From Seison nebaliae (lineage: Eukaryota > Rotifera > Pararotatoria > Seisonacea > Seisonidae), in contig JALJEE010001140.1 in assembly GCA_023231475.1 (NCBI GenBank), forward strand, positions 1-48,196: a DNA stretch of 48,196 nt, written 5' to 3'. A program made the translations under genes and the position numbers. The notes beneath the pieces are model-generated. The model worked only from the letters and a program-made list of their open reading frames with translations. It was not told where the DNA came from and searched no databases. This document shows, piece after piece, positions 1 to 11,649 of this stretch (positions are counted from its first letter, which is position 1; each line of letters begins with the position of its first letter).

Positions 1-1818
1 AAAATACGCAAAATTTAACGTTAAATTTTTTTCTTGGGTGACGAAATCACCGAAATACTCTAAAAGGGGTGACGAAATCACCATTTTATGGGTGACGAAA
101 CCACCGGTTTTCACTTAAAAATTATAGGGTGACGAAATCACCGTGTACCGTAGAAACATATGGAGATTAATAATTCATTTAGGAGAATTCATTTAATCAT
201 CTCTCAAAATGAACCAGCTAATTATTCATAAATTTGAACATACAATCTCTTATTAATCATTATCTCCATAGTAAAGGAAACATGATTTAAAATCATTGAT
301 TTTTTGGGTAACAAATGAGAGACAATTATGTTTGTTGAAACTTTATTTTTTACAATTCGTCTTTCAGCCAATTAAAGTCTGCCCAAATATTTATTAATAA
401 TAAATTAAACTATAATAAATAATTATAAAATTAGAGAATGATTAAAATTTCAAATATGTAATTCCATTTAATGAAATTCATATGAGTGAATTAAGTTTAT
501 TTATAAATTAGGTGATTCACAATGATTGTCAGTGGACATACGTTAACACATAGTATACTATATTCTACAAGAATTTTTAGTGAAATTATTAAAAATGACT
601 TACTTTATATATTATTTATATATTGATTTATATCTCTATTATCTCTCTCTATTTAGTTTTCTGTTTTATATTTTGACATTTTCTCGTTTCGTTGGAAACA
701 CAATTTCCTTGAACAATAATAACAATAATTACGTTCGAAATTGTTTTGAAAGTTTATAAACTTATTTTTAGACCAAAAATATTTTGTTTTTGAGATATTC
801 AAATAAACTTTTACCTTTGTAAATTTTTAGAGTAGTGTAATTTGTAAAACTAGTTGTATATTGGTATTTAATATTATAATTTGTTGATCTATATAAATAT
901 ACATATATACATATGTTAGATACATAACTAAAAATTAACTGTAAATGGTTTTATTTGCATACCTATAGGAATGTAATTCTAACCAAGTTTAGTTTGGAAA
1001 GTAATTAATCCGTTTGAAAAGTAATTAAAGTAATTATGATCAGATAAATGATTCAGTTATACATAATTATGATGAATCTTGACCATTTCTACATGTTATG
1101 TTATTAATGTTATTAATTATGTATTGTTGTTAGAATTTAAGATTATTAACTTTAACTATTATTAATATTCTCCATTTCTATTGAATATTATGAAACAAAA
1201 AGAAAATGGAAAAGACGTTCCAACCAAACAAGTCATTACTTCTAATTGTTTATCGGATTATTTTTCCGTAAAATTTTCACGAAAAAAAATAAAAATCTCG
1301 AAAATTAATCATGAACAACTTATACATCTGTATAACTATTTGATCATCTGATCGATGTATGGTAGAGAGAAAAAGTTGAGGATTTCTCTATTTGTTACAA
1401 ACGATATTTTATCCGTTAGCCGATATTTCATTTCTTACAGATGAAAAGGTTATTTTTTAAAATTTTTATAAATTCATAAGAAAATGAAAATTAATAATTT
1501 TAGATTAAAAATAAAATAAAAAAGAGATAAGTTAAAAGACGGTATTGTTTGACAGATGGTGTTGCGAAGTAAAACTCGTTAGCCAAATTGAAAATAAAAG
1601 TGGGGATGAAAATAAAATATGGTAAATCTTTCCTCCAACTTATAATGGAAATAATATGAGACATAATTAAATTAAGGATCTGGAATAGAAAAGAGTCGAA
1701 AATAAAACGAATAAAATTAAAAAAAAAGGAGAGACAATAAAAAATAGGGTTCACGTTGAACTATTCTCAGATATTTGTTTTTCATTTTCATTTGACTTAA
1801 AAAAAAATGGGTTTTTTC
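1..1818. other. AT-rich flank without a confident gene
   Basis: This stretch lies 3' of the minus-strand MED1 gene. Apart from the hairpin repeats at its left edge it is AT-rich and stop-dense in all frames. An 84-codon open stretch at 1500-1754 (-) is full of Phe/Ile/Leu from A/T runs and lies just past the MED1 stop, so it is probably MED1 3' untranslated sequence and not a gene. Confidence 0.6.
36..142. repeat. Four spaced copies of a 16-bp hairpin-forming repeat
   Basis: The word GGGTGACGAAATCACC occurs at 36-51, 67-82 and 127-142, with a one-base variant (GAAACCACC) at 90-105. Each copy holds an inverted repeat, GGTGA and TCACC around a CGAAA loop. Spacers of 7-21 bp differ in sequence, so this is not a simple tandem array. 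No coding frame runs through it. It may be the edge of a satellite or of a non-autonomous element cut by the window boundary. Confidence 0.8.
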
Positions 1819-4800
1819 TCATCGTTTGTGATTCATGTTTCCTCCAGATGATGATTCTCTTTCTAATGGAATAACTTTCGGCTCATTGGCACATTGATTT
1901 GATATCATTGTTCTAGTATCGCATGGTGGTGATTCGGCACTCATTCCACGATCGATTCCGAATTGATCATTCGATAATGATTGACGATGATCAATATCGC
2001 CATATTGATCGGTCATTGGAGGGAATTTCCCGTAAGAATCTGACGGAATATAATCATCTTTATAAGAATTATGTGGATTCTTATTATATTCTCGATATAT
2101 TGATGATTGATGTGATGATGATACTCCACCAGAAATTATTGGTTGTTGAGAAGGACCGTCCATAAATGTGGAGGGATTGTGCGGATTATAGAAACGATTA
2201 ATTCGATGAGGTTGATTATACATCATTCGATTATTGTTGTGATTATTGAGAGGATTATTATTCATCATTTTGTTGTTATCGGAAACGGTCGGACGATATG
2301 GTTGATTAGGACGATGTGATGACAAACGATAATTGGGACGTGATGGCATATTATAAGGATCGTTATACTGATTAGTCGGCATATATGACATTGATGGTTG
2401 TTGTCCAATGAAATGTGAACGTTGTTGTGAAGATTTTGGTTGTTGAAATTTCTGAGAGGAAGATGAAACTAATTGTGATTGTTGTTGTGGTGGACGATGA
2501 AGAGAATCCTTCTTTTTTGGAATGAGAAACTCTTTCCTCATATTGTGATTATCTGATTTGTTTAATAAACAATTTGTTGTAATTTTCGAATCTCGTTTCG
2601 AGTCTTTTATTCGATTCAAATTGTTACAACTACTCGGAATGGGATTCATCGGTCTCTTCTTCTTAGAGAGTCGTTGTTTATCTTGATGCATCATCTTTCC
2701 ATCTTTTTTCAATTTACTCATATTATCAAAACTTCTCTTACCATGTTCGACGAGTGATGATGAATTATATGAATGGTCAATGACTCGATTGATAGGAGGT
2801 GAACTGATTAATGGAATAGATGGTCTATTTCTTTCTACATTATCCACTTTTGGAGGTGGATCCTTTTGATGATTATGTTTGATCACTTCCTCCAAACACT
2901 GTGAGATGTCGTCGATGGATAAATCATCAATATCAACATCATTCAATTCCTGAACATTAATACCTTCTTCTTTCGTCGAATTTTTTGTTGTCACTTCAGT
3001 TTTGTTAGATTCGTTCGATTTTATCGGTGGATAACTGAAATTATCAATTCGAATATTTTCATTAATCTCTTGAATAATATTTTGTTTCACATTCGTCAAA
3101 TGATAAGATGATGACGATTCAACATTTGTCGATAATGTTGAATTATTTCCCGTTAGAAGAATTGGAGAATTGTCTCTCGTTTTCATTTGGGAAGTGGATG
3201 GAGGTGATAATAATTTAATGACTTCAATATCCATATCTTCATTTTCTTTCTTCCTCTCTTCCGGACTATTAACTTTCGACTGGTTTCTTGATGAACTTTG
3301 TCTCCTACTAATTTCATTCGATTGAGATTTCATCGTTGTATTCGGAGTATAAATGAAAAAACTTTTAACGTCATTTTTTCGCACGTCATTCAAACCACAA
3401 CGATTTATATTGAAATTCTTCAAATTAACAGGTGGCAAACGATCTTTGGAAATCATCTTCCTCCAATTAATAAACTCTCCACCAGTTCCCATTTTAACTT
3501 TTTCCTGAAACTGATAATAATTTTGTGGCTGCCGATTATTTGGTTGATAAATGTTACCCTGTCGATTGGGATTCTCAATCGACAATGGTTTCTCATTCAA
3601 AGTCTCATCTTTCCCTCCGCAATTATCCGTTCTGACTGGTGCACTTAACGGGTAAGATGTCTTTATCATCATTCTTCGTCTCTTAATCATATTCCCGGAT
3701 TTCTGATCTCCTAATCCAATTATATCATTCGGTTGAATGGAGAATCGACGTATATTATCTCCATTCTTTATATCTCCCTTTACATTCACATGAATCATTT
3801 TTGATTCATCTAAACATTTCACTTCTTCCTTTCCTCTCAATAATTTTTCTTCAATTTTTTCTTCAATTTTATTCTCTGATTTTTCTTCAATTTTATTTTC
3901 TGATTTTTCTTCGATTTCATTTTGGGAATTTTCTTCGATTTCATTTTGGGAATTTTCTTCGATTTCATTTTGGGAATTTTCTTCAATTTCATTTTTGGAA
4001 TTTTCTTCAATTTCATTTTTGGAATTTTTGGAATTTTCTTCAATTTCATTTTTGGAATTTTTGGAATTTTCTTCAATTTCATTTTTGGAATTTTTGGAAT
4101 TTTCTTCAATTTCATTTTTGGAATTTTCTTCAATTTCATTTTTGGAATTTTCTTCAATTTCATTGTTGGAATTTTCTTCATTTGTTTCTTTTGAGCTTTC
4201 TTCAAATTTCTTTTCTGAATTTTCCTCAATTGTTTCCTTCGATATTTCTATTGATGTTTCACTTACAACCTTTTCCACATTTCGATGAGCGGATTTTTCG
4301 ATTTTCTCATCTTCCTTCGGTCCATTAATCCCAATTTCCACAATTGATAATGCTTCTTCTTGTTCTTCTATCATTTCTTCCGATCGAAGATCTTCTTTAA
4401 ATGAAACTTCATCGATTTTTTGATAAAGTTCTTCCGTTAAGTCTTTCGACAAATTTTCAGACATAGAAATATCTTTGAATGAATTGTTAGACATGGAAAT
4501 ATCTTTCTTCATTTTCATCTCCCTCTTCAATCGGATTCTCTTCTGAAGACATTGAAAATTGGATGTTAAATTTTGATGGAAATCCAAAACATTCGACATT
4601 AATTTCTTCGAATCTTTCTCCTCGAACAACCAATTCTCTTGTTCATCATTCGAATTGAATAACTCTTTAAATGATTTAATCATTTGTCGATAATTTTTCT
4701 TATCCTCCGATAATACAATATTCACATCCTTATTCTGTTTAAATGATGTACATTTTGTGATTAATTCATTTTTAAATGATTGCAATCCCATCTCTAATTT

Positions 4801-7800
4801 CTCCTTCTCTTTTTTCATGGTCGTCTTTAATTCGTCGTTGATGGAAGAATGTGATGGAATAATAGACAAATCTTTCCCAATTGAATGGTCATAACAGAAG
4901 TTCTTATAATATATCGTCTGATAATTGTGGAACCAGCGATATGAGAGATTCATATCTAATGAGATTTTTGAGAAAATGTTTAAAAAATATAAATTATCAT
5001 TTCCAGTGGGATAGCGTCGTAGATTGTCGATGGAAATGAATTGTAAATTTGTAATTTTCGAAATTAAAAGTGAGAGATGTTGATCTTGATAGAATTCACT
5101 TAATATTTCTTTGATCATCTCATGCAATTGTTCTCGAATTGAATTCATATTTCTCAAACTTTCATTATTCCAATTTTTCTGATGATTTTTCTTTGGGAAT
5201 TGTCTCATTGCGAATGATTTCCTTCTGAAACAATTCTTCAAAATTGAATTTCGCGTAATTCCTTCAAAAATGATATTTCCTGTCTCATTTTCAATGAGTT
5301 GACATTCCCCATACCAAATAGATTCGAATGATAAATGAAGATCGATAATACATCGACAATTGTATTTGGTGAGAAATCGAAATTGAATATGATCTAGAGA
5401 AATGAATCGACAAATGATTTGTGTGACGATATGATCGAATGGAACGGAAGTGAATGAATGAAAATCATATGTCATTGGAATGTTCAATCGAAATAATTCC
5501 ATAAATAAATTATTCGTAGCCATTTGTCGTTTGAGAAGGAAGAGAATGAAAATTAAATGAAATGGATTAGCCACTGCAATCTCATTAATTTCCATCGATT
5601 GAAAATAAAAATTCTTTTTAAATGAAACATTTTTGTCAATTCTCTTCTTTAATTTTCTTTCATTCCATTCCATTCGCCAACGATCAAATAATCTGTCGTT
5701 TTTCATCTTTAAATCTTTTCTTTTTATTCTCTTTCTTCTTTTATCATCAATTGATATAAAACGATAATTATTTTGTGATTTTTTCAAATTCTCTTCAAAT
5801 ATCGATCGATTTCCTCTTTTCATTTCCTTCAAACAATTCTTAAGTTCTTTCCAAGAAGTTGACGATTCTATTAACTTCTTCTCCATTTCTCCATCTGCTA
5901 AAATTGATGTGGAATTGGTTGTTGATAACATGAAAGTTTCGAGGAATTTGAATAAAGTACGAATTGGAAATGGTTCTTTTTCATTAATCAATATCTGCTC
6001 GTCAAAAAGAATATCATCAAAATTCCATTGTTGTAAAATAGACAATGGATGAGAATTATCAGATTCATAAGGTGATTCATTCAATTTATTAATAATCTGA
6101 AAGAAAATTTTATTTGTAAAGTGAAAATTTTGAAAATTTTGAACGGTCAAAAATTGTCGTTCGTTTATGAATTTGTCTCTGAAGAATTGTCTCATTCGAC
6201 CAAAATAAGAAATGGGGGTAATGTCACCAATTAATGGAATTCCTTTAAAAATAAAAATTTATTAGAAATTATATAGAATAAACACCTGTCAATCGTTTCA
6301 ACATGATTCCATAATCATAAAATAAAATAATCGGTTTGGTGAGTTGCAAGAAAACGGTTTGATTTCCGTTCGATTTCCATCCGTCATTCATCGTCAGCCA
6401 ACTAAGACTTTAAAATTTGAATATGTTGAAAAAGAAGAAAATATTTTGAAATTAACTATTTTGATGTTGAAAGAGAATTTGAAGTGAATTCTTTCCCTGA
6501 TTGAATTGAATTGACAAATTCTTCCAATTTCTCTCCAGATAATTCATTCCAAATGGAATTTTTATAAACATCTGGAACATTCTCCATTTTCGTTGTAACG
6601 TCGTGTCGAATTCGAAGGATAGCTCTCTCACCAAACGAATTGAACGATCTCATCAATGATTCGATGGAAAGATGAGAATTTGATGATTCTGTGAAATGAT
6701 AAAATTATGAAAAATCGTATGATGGAAATATGAACTTTCTTGAATATTTTTCAAATGAATTCGCTCTTGAGCATTTAATGAAATGAGAAAACTGGATGGG
6801 AATGCTGATTGGAATGAACATGAGAAATCATCAAAATTAAATTTAAATGGAACCACAGAGTCGTGGAATTATCAAGCCAAAAGGTGATTTTTCCATTATC
6901 TCGATAACATTTTCCAATGTATAGGTTTGTGGTTGATAAGTTTGAGAGGATGAATTAGATTTAATCATGTTGTTAAATGGAAGAAGAGAATGGTTTATTT
7001 CCGTTAATTCTCCCATTAAATGAGAGAGAAGATTTTCTAGGAACAAAAATTTCATCGGCAAATCCGAATAAGTTTGTTGATTTCTGAAAGATAAATTTGA
7101 ATGATGAAGAGAATGAGAAGAAAAGGAACTTGAAATTCTTTTCATTGAATTCATCCATCAAATGTAATTGGAACAATATTTGTTGATTATTTCCTCGTCT
7201 AAATTTGGAAGAAGAAATTTTGATGATTATTGAGAAAATAAAGAAGGAAAAAAAATGAACGATAATAATTGATTGAAATATTGAGAATGAAATGAATGAA
7301 TTGGTCCGAATTGGATATTGACACCTCTCTCGTAATCATAGAATGATAAAGAGAAAGGAAATCCAGATAATTTAAGGAAATTCTCTTCCTTACATCGTTC
7401 GACTCGCCAATTCTTATGAGAGACGTTTGATAAGATCATTTTCCAATCAATGTGAATTGGTTGAAATGAATTCAATGAGAATAAATGGTCAGCGAGGAGA
7501 TTGATGGAGATGGTGGCGATATCATCATCTGATTTAATGATGGAATTCATGAATGATTTTGAGGGAATGACTGATGAGGATGATGATATTCGATGATATG
7601 AAGAATGATATTTATATCTCCGATATTGATCATCTGTTAAATGATTAATTTTCATCGATTTGAATTGAAGAGAATCCATTCGATCAATTTCCATTTTCCG
7701 TTTTTTATCATCATTATCATCATTCTCATTATCTGACCGTTCAAATGATTCGAGACATGACTCTTCTAATTTGATTTTTAATTTCATCTCTTCTGACATG

Positions 7801-8252
7801 TGGAAATCTTTCAATAATTTCGGAGGTGTTTCTTTCTGATGTTCAACAGAAATAGATGAAACACTTCCTGAAGTTGATGTTGATATTGAAATATTATTAT
7901 TATTATTATTGTTGTTGTTGTTGTTATTATGAGAATTATCGTGAGAAGAATTATGTTGAGAATTATTCGTCATATTCACACCTGATAATGATGGTTGTGG
8001 AGGAATTGATGTTGTTGTTATTGACATTTTATTGATGATGGTTTTTGGACGTAGATCCTTCATCGGTTTTACCATTTGATTACATGGTTGTGGTACGACG
8101 GTTAGATTGTAATCGCTACCGATTGGAATCATCGGTACCATTTGTCGATGACGATACACAGCTGGATGGAGAGGTGGTATTGGAGGATGGAATTTGTTGG
8201 GTGGCAAAGGATTAAATTTCATGGGGACAAAAGAAAATCCTTCCATGGTCAT
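1819..8252 (-). CDS. MED1: Mediator complex subunit 1 (MED1)
   Basis: Subunit of the Mediator co-activator that bridges transcription factors and RNA polymerase II in the nucleus. Seven coding exons are inferred: 8252-7261, 7198-7130, 7083-6857, 6804-6736, 6688-6457, 6407-6286 and 6242-1819, about 2,044 residues. The introns are 41-62 bp with GT-AG ends. The family is called from a run of matches to the vertebrate MED1 domain: LEIIEKSPFGLIIPRL-type sequence like the ILHGSVGYLTPR block (seen as NVIEIMEKSPFGLIIPRL), VFLQLTKPIILF...LKRLTGIPLIG like CFFLKFPQPIPVSRAF...CTGIPLFE, and PFHLIFILFLLKRQMATNN like the PLILNLIRHQVAYNT helix. The MED1 domain spans roughly residues 250-910. Before it is an Asn/Ser-rich extension, and after it a long disordered tail with an acidic repeat tract (3840-4230) and an Asn/Gln/Pro/Ser-rich end, as in other MED1 proteins. 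The segment between the TPR-like and CFFLKF-like blocks looks different from the vertebrate version. Family call strong; exact exon ends less so. Confidence 0.85.
3840..4230 (-). repeat. Coding tandem repeat in the MED1 tail (8- and 11-residue units)
   Basis: About a dozen copies of a 24-bp unit encoding NEIEENSK-like peptides. Some copies carry an extra SKN (33-bp unit), and later units have drifted to NEIEENSQ and NKIEEKSE. All unit lengths are multiples of three, so array expansion keeps the MED1 frame. For the same reason several frames on the other strand stay open across it; these are shadows. Confidence 0.9.
7890..7928 (-). repeat. AAT/AAC trinucleotide run encoding poly-Asn in MED1
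   Basis: A run of ATT/GTT triplets on the plus strand gives about a dozen consecutive Asn residues in the N-terminal extension of MED1. Two codons are used (AAT then AAC), so the run is partly interrupted at the DNA level. Confidence 0.85.
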
Positions 8253-8529
8253 TAATTCTTTTTTTTTTGGAAATATCTCTCGATTTCAATTTAATTGTTC
8301 ATCGATTCGATGAAGAAGTTAAATGCGATAGAAAAATTAGGAAAACATTAATTAATAAAAATAATAAATTTGAGATAAGCTCAAAATAAAAAAAGAATCT
8401 TCCAATTCATTTAATGATGGAAAATGGTTTGAAGGTGAAAAAAGTGCATAAATGAAAACCGAATAAATGAAAGCGAATTGAAACAATTTCATTATTTGTT
8501 GTCATGGAAACCAATTCGGTTTAACTGGA
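8253..8529. promoter_or_regulatory. Shared intergenic region of divergent MED1 and MAP10-like genes
   Basis: The 277 bp between the MED1 start (minus) and the MAP10-like start (plus) must contain both proximal promoters or their 5' untranslated regions. It is AT-rich and I see no clear TATA or initiator element. Inference from gene arrangement only. Confidence 0.45.
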
Positions 8530-10767
8530 ATGGCTAATTTATCCAAAGCGCTCTTTACTTTCGACGTGTTCGTTCGATATATTCAATTGGAACAACGACA
8601 ACGTATCCGTCGTCCCATTGTCATTTATAAGTTCCTCGATTATACACCACTTCGCATCAACTACTTGTCAGAAAGTAATGGTGAAACGGCCATATCAACT
8701 GATACAATCGTCTCACCCAATCAACCGTCCAATCAAGTTATTTATTTCAATGAAGGGAAATCTTCTGCTTTTTATGATGATTTTAATTGCATCACTAAAC
8801 GATCGGAAGTACTTCCATTATATATTCTCGTTAGTGAATCATATGATGAAGCATCATTAGTCACTTACGCAACCACCAACATTAACATCTCAACCTTGTT
8901 CGATAGCATCCGCCAACGTGTCTATTTGACAAATAGCACGTCAAGTCCCGTTGTCGCGGTCTATCCTCCATCGGTCATTGTTCTCTATAATTTAATGGGG
9001 AAAGAAGTTGGTACGATATCCATGTCTCTAAGACTCGTTTATTTCGGAATGGAGTTCCTTAACGAAGTTCAATGGTTGAATGATAATGATGGTAGCGGTG
9101 ACGGTATTGCGATTAAATCATCCATACGATCATCAAGATATCCAATTGATAATGGTCATTCTCATCGAATGTCACGAAGAGATTCCGTATATTTATCACG
9201 AAATGATAATCCATATCATTATGATTCGACCTCCCATCAAATGAACAAATCTTTAATGATTGACGCTTCAACTCAGATATCTGATTGTTCTAAAAATAAA
9301 CATGGTCGTTTTGATGAGCCACAACCATCTTCCCAATACCATGATAATGGTAATTGGATGCGTAATAAAATTAGACGATATGATGATCAATTTTTAGAAA
9401 GTAATGAAATTCCAGTAGATAATCTTCGGAAAACATCGAATATTTATCAACCACGACCAATCATTATCGGGAATGAAATACATCAAAATCACAACAACAA
9501 TAATCAAACGGTTAGTTTCTTGTCTGAAAAGCGAAGTAAACCAGCAGATTCATTCGATGACGGTCATACGAAAAAGAGCAAGTTACCTAAACGGGAAACG
9601 GAGTCCATTTTAGCTGAATTTGCCAAACTTCGATTAGGAAGTGCTACGAACATTCGTCGTAATGGTCGATCGATTGAGCGGAAGAATCGCAGAATGATAA
9701 ATAATTCGCGAGATAACGAATTTCATGGACGTGCAATAAGAACTGGTTTTCGCAATACATCTAGGCCATTGACAGCCAAACAATTACGAGAAGTTACTGA
9801 TCGACTAAGTATGACTCATGACGAAAGACGACGGCACGAAAAACATCATTCTTCCCATTCGAAATGTTACGAGGAAACGATGGTCACTAAAGATTGTTGT
9901 TCTAACGATATTTTGTATACGATTAAATTGCAGAAATGGCGGCAAAAAATTATTAAGAAATTAAACGCAACGGACAATATACACGAACTTCTCGGCTTAT
10001 CATATCGAACAAATCGAACACATATTCTTCGCTTATTTTTGCGCGAACCAATTTTAGCTCTACGATATTTTAATATTACTCCTCCTTTCGTTTTACCTCC
10101 AAATAATTTAAAACGATCAAAATCATTCCATACAATTATATCGGGAAAAGAGACGATCGAACCGGAGAAACCACCACCTCGGAAATACTTTTCACCTACT
10201 CCTTTAGATAAACAACAAGGTGTTAATAGTATTCAACCATTTGTTGAACGTATGAACTCACCACCAAAACCGATGCAACGCAGTCCGACACGTCTGGAAA
10301 TAACTGACATTAGTCCATTTGCTTCCAAACGATTGGTATCGGATATGACATCATCATCGCCGATGAAGAAATCACTACGATCAACCACCGAAGAAAGTGA
10401 TACGAGTTATGAAGATTATTCCGAATCAACGACACTCAGCAAAACGGTACAAACGTCGATTGATTTAAATTTGGAGAGTCAGAGACTTTACAACAAGAAA
10501 CCATCAGAGGCCACTTTACGATATATGGAGAAGAGTCTTGGTAATACCATTTCTTATAATGGACGGTCGAAAAAGTTAGTTAAACGTCGAAGTACTCAAC
10601 GGAATATCGTAAGTTCTGATGATAGTTCAGATTGGGATTCGGATTGGGATAACGATAAAGAAATGAATTCGGGAGTAGCAACTCCTAAAGGTAAATCATC
10701 ATCGTCTGAAAGTTCATCACAGCTCTTCGATCCGACCAGTTCTATGTCGACCGAATATGATTTATAA
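8530..10767 (+). CDS. MAP10-like microtubule-associated protein
   Basis: Intronless 745-codon frame. The N-terminus resembles microtubule-associated protein 10 (MTR120): FVRYIQLEQ then VIYKFLDYTPLRI parallels LVDWVRLEA...VAFRLLDFPTLLV; FNEGKSSAF parallels the FGRGKSCLF segment; and VLYNLMGKEVGTISMSLRL parallels the HNRVGERTGDIALAYRLTDLG block. Further matches are ILAEFAKLRLG near residue 360 and LLGLSYRTNRTHILRLFLRE near residue 495, the latter like the conserved LLYGLTNTLRLRLKQTNPD of MAP10. The rest is a Ser/Arg/Asp-rich disordered region. Vertebrate MAP10 stabilises microtubules and acts at the spindle and midbody; the same role here is inference. The start ATG is the first in the frame, 277 bp from divergent MED1. 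Confidence 0.7.
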   Translation: MANLSKALFTFDVFVRYIQLEQRQRIRRPIVIYKFLDYTPLRINYLSESNGETAISTDTIVSPNQPSNQVIYFNEGKSSAFYDDFNCITKRSEVLPLYILVSESYDEASLVTYATTNINISTLFDSIRQRVYLTNSTSSPVVAVYPPSVIVLYNLMGKEVGTISMSLRLVYFGMEFLNEVQWLNDNDGSGDGIAIKSSIRSSRYPIDNGHSHRMSRRDSVYLSRNDNPYHYDSTSHQMNKSLMIDASTQISDCSKNKHGRFDEPQPSSQYHDNGNWMRNKIRRYDDQFLESNEIPVDNLRKTSNIYQPRPIIIGNEIHQNHNNNNQTVSFLSEKRSKPADSFDDGHTKKSKLPKRETESILAEFAKLRLGSATNIRRNGRSIERKNRRMINNSRDNEFHGRAIRTGFRNTSRPLTAKQLREVTDRLSMTHDERRRHEKHHSSHSKCYEETMVTKDCCSNDILYTIKLQKWRQKIIKKLNATDNIHELLGLSYRTNRTHILRLFLREPILALRYFNITPPFVLPPNNLKRSKSFHTIISGKETIEPEKPPPRKYFSPTPLDKQQGVNSIQPFVERMNSPPKPMQRSPTRLEITDISPFASKRLVSDMTSSSPMKKSLRSTTEESDTSYEDYSESTTLSKTVQTSIDLNLESQRLYNKKPSEATLRYMEKSLGNTISYNGRSKKLVKRRSTQRNIVSSDDSSDWDSDWDNDKEMNSGVATPKGKSSSSESSSQLFDPTSSMSTEYDL

Positions 10768-11649
10768 GCATATTCTAAACGAAATTGAATTTTTCTAATG
10801 AATTTCCAGTTTACAACTTTTTTGAAAGAAAAAACGTTCAATGATAGATTTAGCTCTTCCAAATTCTTCCAAAAGCGAAAACTTTCTAGATATTTAAACT
10901 CGTATCATTTGAACTAATAAAATTATTCTTATTAATCGTATGAACATAAAAACATGAAATTTTCAAACATAGAAGTTCTATATTGTTCATTTTTCATCAT
11001 CTTTTATTCTTTCCGTTAATCAAATCGCTTTATTATTCGTTTTAAGTCATACAAACATTAAAAGTCTGACATGATTGGAATTAGTGCAAGGCCTAATCGC
11101 AAAATTAACGATATGAATTAATCATAAATTTCAAAGAAATTTAACCTTACTGAAATTTGAGAATGTGACAATTTCAGACGAATAAAAGTGAAGAACAAAT
11201 TATCATGGAAGCAACATAATTGGTCGTCAAATAAATAAATTAAATTCATATTAAATTAAATTGTTAGTTTTCTCTTGTGATGAATATTTAAAATTTGCTA
11301 ATTTGGATTAAGTAATTTATTGTCTATTGTGGAAGGTTTGAGAATCTGTATAATCATCATATTATGGAAATTTTATGGAATCAATTCAATTGTCAGAGAT
11401 GAAAAGATATTATTAAATTTTATTTAAAAAATAAATTTTGTTAGATAATTTGTTAGAAGATGAAAAAGATGAAGAGTTGGAAGATGAATTGGAGATGTTT
11501 AGATTGGAATGAGAATGAGAAGAATGAAATTGAGTAGAGTGAAATGGAGGATGATAAGGAAGTGATAGAGTAGGAGAGGTGTGACATGAAAGAATAAAAT
11601 GAATAGAATTTAGTTAGGAATGAATTGATAGCCGAATGAGAAATTTGGA
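10768..11649. other. Intergenic region before VPS53
   Basis: No gene recognised. Plus-strand AATAAA-type words soon after the MAP10-like stop could serve polyadenylation. From about 11450 to the VPS53 start the plus strand is strongly purine-rich (GAAGATGAA-type words), probably VPS53 leader or promoter sequence. Confidence 0.5.

Noticed and set aside
3801-4328. Plus-strand and alternate minus-strand open frames of 90-175 codons across the MED1 repeat
   Set aside because: They exist only because 24/33-bp units keep every frame open. Their products are Phe/Ile/Leu or Lys/Ile repeats.
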